Position numbers and translations under genes: made by a program. 64,000 nucleotides of DNA from Prevotella pectinovora (GTDB lineage: Bacteria > Bacteroidota > Bacteroidia > Bacteroidales > Bacteroidaceae), in contig NZ_JXQI01000071.1 in NCBI RefSeq assembly GCF_000834015.1, positions 62,001 to 126,000 of the forward strand, given 5' to 3'. The notes under the pieces are model-generated. The model made no database searches. It was not told the origin of the DNA and saw only the letters and a program-made list of their open reading frames with translations. The first letter of the stretch is position 1. Every line of letters starts with the position of its first letter. This document shows positions 61,688-64,000 of the stretch, piece after piece.

Positions 61688-61841
61688 TTCCCGTCGCGTT
61701 CACGCGTCGGCAGGTCGGTCGCAATAAGCGGGTGGACAAGTCGGCGAGTAGATAAGTTGACGGACAGGACGAACATACTGAGTCGTTTCCCCTTTGACTA
61801 TCCAGGATAGTGGCATGAGGGGCGATGAATGAATAATCCAT

Positions 61842-61891
61842 ATCCCCATTTCCCACCACATGAATTATATGTGAGAGAAATGGGGATTTTG
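61842..61891 (+). terminator. Terminator of uxaC
   Basis: ATCCCCATTTC pairs with GAAATGGGGAT, with a further CACAT/ATGTG pairing inside, followed by TTTTG. It lies about 155 bp after the stop. Confidence 0.7.
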
Positions 61892-61925
61892 TATAGAAAT
61901 ATTTGCCGTTTTCAGAAAATAGGAT

Positions 61926-61933
61926 TATTTTTG
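61926..61933 (+). promoter_or_regulatory. -7 box for the export lipoprotein gene
   Basis: TATTTTTG, 33 bp upstream of the ATG at 61967. Confidence 0.55.
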
Positions 61934-61966
61934 CAAAGATTTTAACTATATCTTAATTGAACGAGT

Positions 61967-62749
61967 ATGAAGAAACTACTTATGCCAATTGTATTATTGG
62001 TAGCTGTGTTCACCCTCTTTAGCTGTGGTGGCATAAAGCAATTCGCTTATTATCAGAACATTGACACACTGGACTTATCTTCTTCGAAGGGACTTTTCGA
62101 TGCCAAGATCATGCCTAAGGATGGCTTGGTGATAACCGTAAATACCACCGATCCGAGAGCAGCCGTGCCGTTCAATCTCAATACTGGTAATAATAATAAC
62201 ATTGCTAATGCCAAGGAGTCAACATACCTTGTTGACAACAACGGTTACATCAATTTCCCTATCATAGGATTGGTGAAAGTTTCAGGCTTGACCAAGCGCG
62301 AGTGTGAGGCTGTTATCCACGACAGAATCAAACCTTATATGGCAGAGAAGGAGAATCCTATCATCACCGTGCGCATGTCCAGCTTCAGAGTATGCGTGTA
62401 TGGTGAGGTAAACAAACCGGGAGAGTTTGTTGTGGAAACAGAGAAAATAAGTCTCCCCGAGGCTTTGGCACAGGCTGGTGATCTTACCATCTATGGTAAA
62501 CGCCAGAATGTGTTGCTTATCAGAGAAGACAGCGAAGGAAGAAAGTCTGCCCACAGGCTTGACTTGACAGATGCAAACATCATAAAGTCTCCATACTATT
62601 ATCTGCAGCAGAATGACCAGATTTATGTGGAGCCTAACAAAACAAAGAAGAGAAACTCTGTCATCGGTTCGAGTACGTCGATCTGGATTGCAAGTATCAG
62701 TTCTCTGACGTCTATAACGTCGCTTATTGTGACGTTGGTAAGATTGTAG
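61967..62749 (+). CDS. Wza-like polysaccharide export lipoprotein
   Basis: A 260-residue outer-membrane lipoprotein with lipobox LFSC (cysteine at residue 20), an N-terminal polysaccharide export (Poly_export/PES) domain (about 45-130, KDGLVITVNTTDPRAAVPFN and INFPIIGLVKVSGLT) and an SLBB domain (about 140-215, VYGEVNKPGEFVV). The C-end (about 232-260) is hydrophobic and serine-rich and may form the membrane-crossing part. Members gate export of capsule or exopolysaccharide. It is followed after 30 bp by glmS, which makes the amino sugar precursor; the rest of any export locus lies outside the window. Confidence 0.88.
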   Translation: MKKLLMPIVLLVAVFTLFSCGGIKQFAYYQNIDTLDLSSSKGLFDAKIMPKDGLVITVNTTDPRAAVPFNLNTGNNNNIANAKESTYLVDNNGYINFPIIGLVKVSGLTKRECEAVIHDRIKPYMAEKENPIITVRMSSFRVCVYGEVNKPGEFVVETEKISLPEALAQAGDLTIYGKRQNVLLIREDSEGRKSAHRLDLTDANIIKSPYYYLQQNDQIYVEPNKTKKRNSVIGSSTSIWIASISSLTSITSLIVTLVRL

Positions 62750-62779
62750 GCTTTCTGTCATTTCAAATTTTTATTTGAT

Positions 62780-64000
62780 ATGTGTGGTATTGTAGGATAT
62801 ATAGGTAAAAGACAGGTCTTCCCTATTCTCATTAAGGGACTTAAGAGATTAGAGTATAGAGGATACGATAGTGCGGGCGTCGCTATGATAAACGACAATG
62901 GCGACCTCAGCGTATACAAGACTAAGGGCAAGGTGGCAGATCTGGAGCGGTTCTGTGAGGATAAGGACATATCCGGAACTGTTGGAATAGCCCACACACG
63001 TTGGGCTACTCATGGTGAACCATCGTCGGTGAATGCACATCCGCATTATTCAGAGTCGAAGAACATCGCCATCATTCATAATGGCATCATCGAGAACTAT
63101 GCTGACCTGAAGAAGAAACTCGTTGCCGATGGCGTGAAATTCCGTTCGGATACCGATACGGAAGTCATCGTGCAGCTCATAGAATATATACAGACGAGAA
63201 AGAACGTAGACCTGCTTACGGCAGTGAGGTTTGCCCTCACCCAGCTCATCGGAGCTTATGCCATTGCAGTGCTCGACAAGAGAGACAAAGACCAGATTAT
63301 CGCTGCCCGCAAGCAGAGTCCGCTGGTCATCGGTATAGGCGAGGACGAGTTCTTCCTCGGTTCCGACGCCACTCCTATTATTGAATACACCGACAAGGTG
63401 GTTTATCTCGACGACGACAATATCGCCGTGATACGCCGTGGCGAAGGCCTCAAGGTGGTGAATACTCTCAACGACACGCTTAATCCGGAAATCTGCACCG
63501 TAGACCTCGACCTCGGACAGATAGAGAAAGGCGGTTTCCCGCATTTCATGCTCAAGGAAATCTTCGAGCAGCCGGAATGTCTGGAGAACTGCATGCGTGG
63601 AAGGATAAACGTGGAAGCCAACAATGTTACACTCAGTGCTGTAATAGACTACAGACGTCAGCTCCTTGCTGCCAAGCGTGTGATAATCGTTGCCTGCGGC
63701 ACGTCATGGCATGCCGGACTCATAGGCAAGCAGCTGATAGAGTCGCTTTGCCGCATACCGGTGGAAGTGGAATACGCCAGCGAGTTCAGATACAGAAATC
63801 CTGTTATCGACAGTTCCGACGTCGTGATAGCAATCTCTCAGAGCGGTGAGACAGCCGACACGTTGGCTGCCGTGAACCTGGCAAAAGACAATGGCGCATT
63901 CGTTTATGGAGTATGCAACGCTATCGGTTCGAGCATACCGAGAGACACAGACACCGGTTCGTATATACACGTAGGACCGGAGATCGGCGTTGCCTCCACC
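62780..64000 (+). CDS. glmS: Glutamine-fructose-6-phosphate aminotransferase, 5' part
   Basis: The first 407 codons of GlmS (family about 600-615 residues), cut by the window end. It begins MCGIVGYIGKRQ with the nucleophile Cys2 of the class II glutaminase; RLEYRGYDSAG, AHTRWATHGEP and SHNG-type IIHNGIIENY are all present. The isomerase half begins with GGFPHFMLKEIFEQPE and the SIS motifs ACGTSWHAGLIGK and ISQSGETADT. It makes glucosamine 6-phosphate for cell wall and polysaccharide. It probably shares a transcript with the upstream export lipoprotein gene (30-bp gap). Confidence 0.96.
   Translation, partial: MCGIVGYIGKRQVFPILIKGLKRLEYRGYDSAGVAMINDNGDLSVYKTKGKVADLERFCEDKDISGTVGIAHTRWATHGEPSSVNAHPHYSESKNIAIIHNGIIENYADLKKKLVADGVKFRSDTDTEVIVQLIEYIQTRKNVDLLTAVRFALTQLIGAYAIAVLDKRDKDQIIAARKQSPLVIGIGEDEFFLGSDATPIIEYTDKVVYLDDDNIAVIRRGEGLKVVNTLNDTLNPEICTVDLDLGQIEKGGFPHFMLKEIFEQPECLENCMRGRINVEANNVTLSAVIDYRRQLLAAKRVIIVACGTSWHAGLIGKQLIESLCRIPVEVEYASEFRYRNPVIDSSDVVIAISQSGETADTLAAVNLAKDNGAFVYGVCNAIGSSIPRDTDTGSYIHVGPEIGVAST

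Overview
The window looks like a chromosomal segment of a Bacteroidales bacterium, most likely Prevotellaceae. Supporting signs are many -7 boxes of the Bacteroidetes type (TAnnTTTG, several with TTTG 19-20 nt upstream), Bacteroidetes-only families (DUF4199, DUF4230, DUF4738, DUF6048, DUF6452), a putative type IX secretion C-terminal signal, the lipoprotein-rich gene content and the Bacteroides-type arabinose operon with a NUDIX regulator. No taxonomic search could be run.

Layout. 0-12 kb is housekeeping: small lipoproteins, exonuclease III, lumazine synthase, a TPR membrane protein, RecF with its DUF721 partner, 5-formyl-THF cyclo-ligase, a C-terminal processing protease, dCMP deaminase and an M3 oligopeptidase. 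12.5-13.2 kb is an RNA island: tRNA-Phe(GAA), and on the minus strand the signal recognition particle RNA (ffs) directly followed by tRNA-Thr(TGT). 13.3-17.9 kb is a plus-strand run of membrane/envelope genes (DUF4199, a dolichol-phosphate-mannose-synthase-like glycosyltransferase, DUF6452, DUF6048, ApbE, Crp/Fnr). 18-24.5 kb pairs a membrane-anchored TPR/AraC regulator with a divergent 1190-residue secreted protein and a 66-residue peptide gene.

24.6-28.1 kb is the clearest accessory region: an AT-rich three-gene cassette (NADAR domain protein, unknown coiled-coil protein, short MetK-like protein) ending in a tyrosine-recombinase remnant beside the 3' end of guaA, a known type of island insertion site. 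28-36 kb returns to core metabolism (guaA, a sugar nucleotidyltransferase, galE, a cation efflux protein, rpiB, tkt). 36-44.4 kb is a minus-strand arabinose operon (galM, sodium/sugar symporter, AraR-like NUDIX regulator, araD, araA, araB) whose product, xylulose 5-phosphate, feeds the adjacent tkt/rpiB. galM2-galK follow. 47.4-49.8 kb is an AT-rich island with a double retropepsin-like protein and an ORF6N protein whose locus carries three related palindromes. 49.9-64 kb is mostly core: folC, dedA, dnaJ, grpE, an ABC-F ATPase with one visibly dead ATP site, an RluA-type pseudouridine synthase, guanine deaminase, an EFR1 flavodoxin/ferredoxin protein, a group II intron 3' relic, asparaginase, uxaC, a Wza-like export lipoprotein and the 5' part of glmS.

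Across the window an intergenic repeat of about 190 bp with ~20-bp terminal inverted repeats occurs in four near-complete and several partial copies, together with smaller hairpin and tandem repeats. This repeat family, the NADAR/MetK-like cassette, the ORF6N palindromes, the intron relic and the ffs-tRNA-Thr pair are the items most worth a second look.
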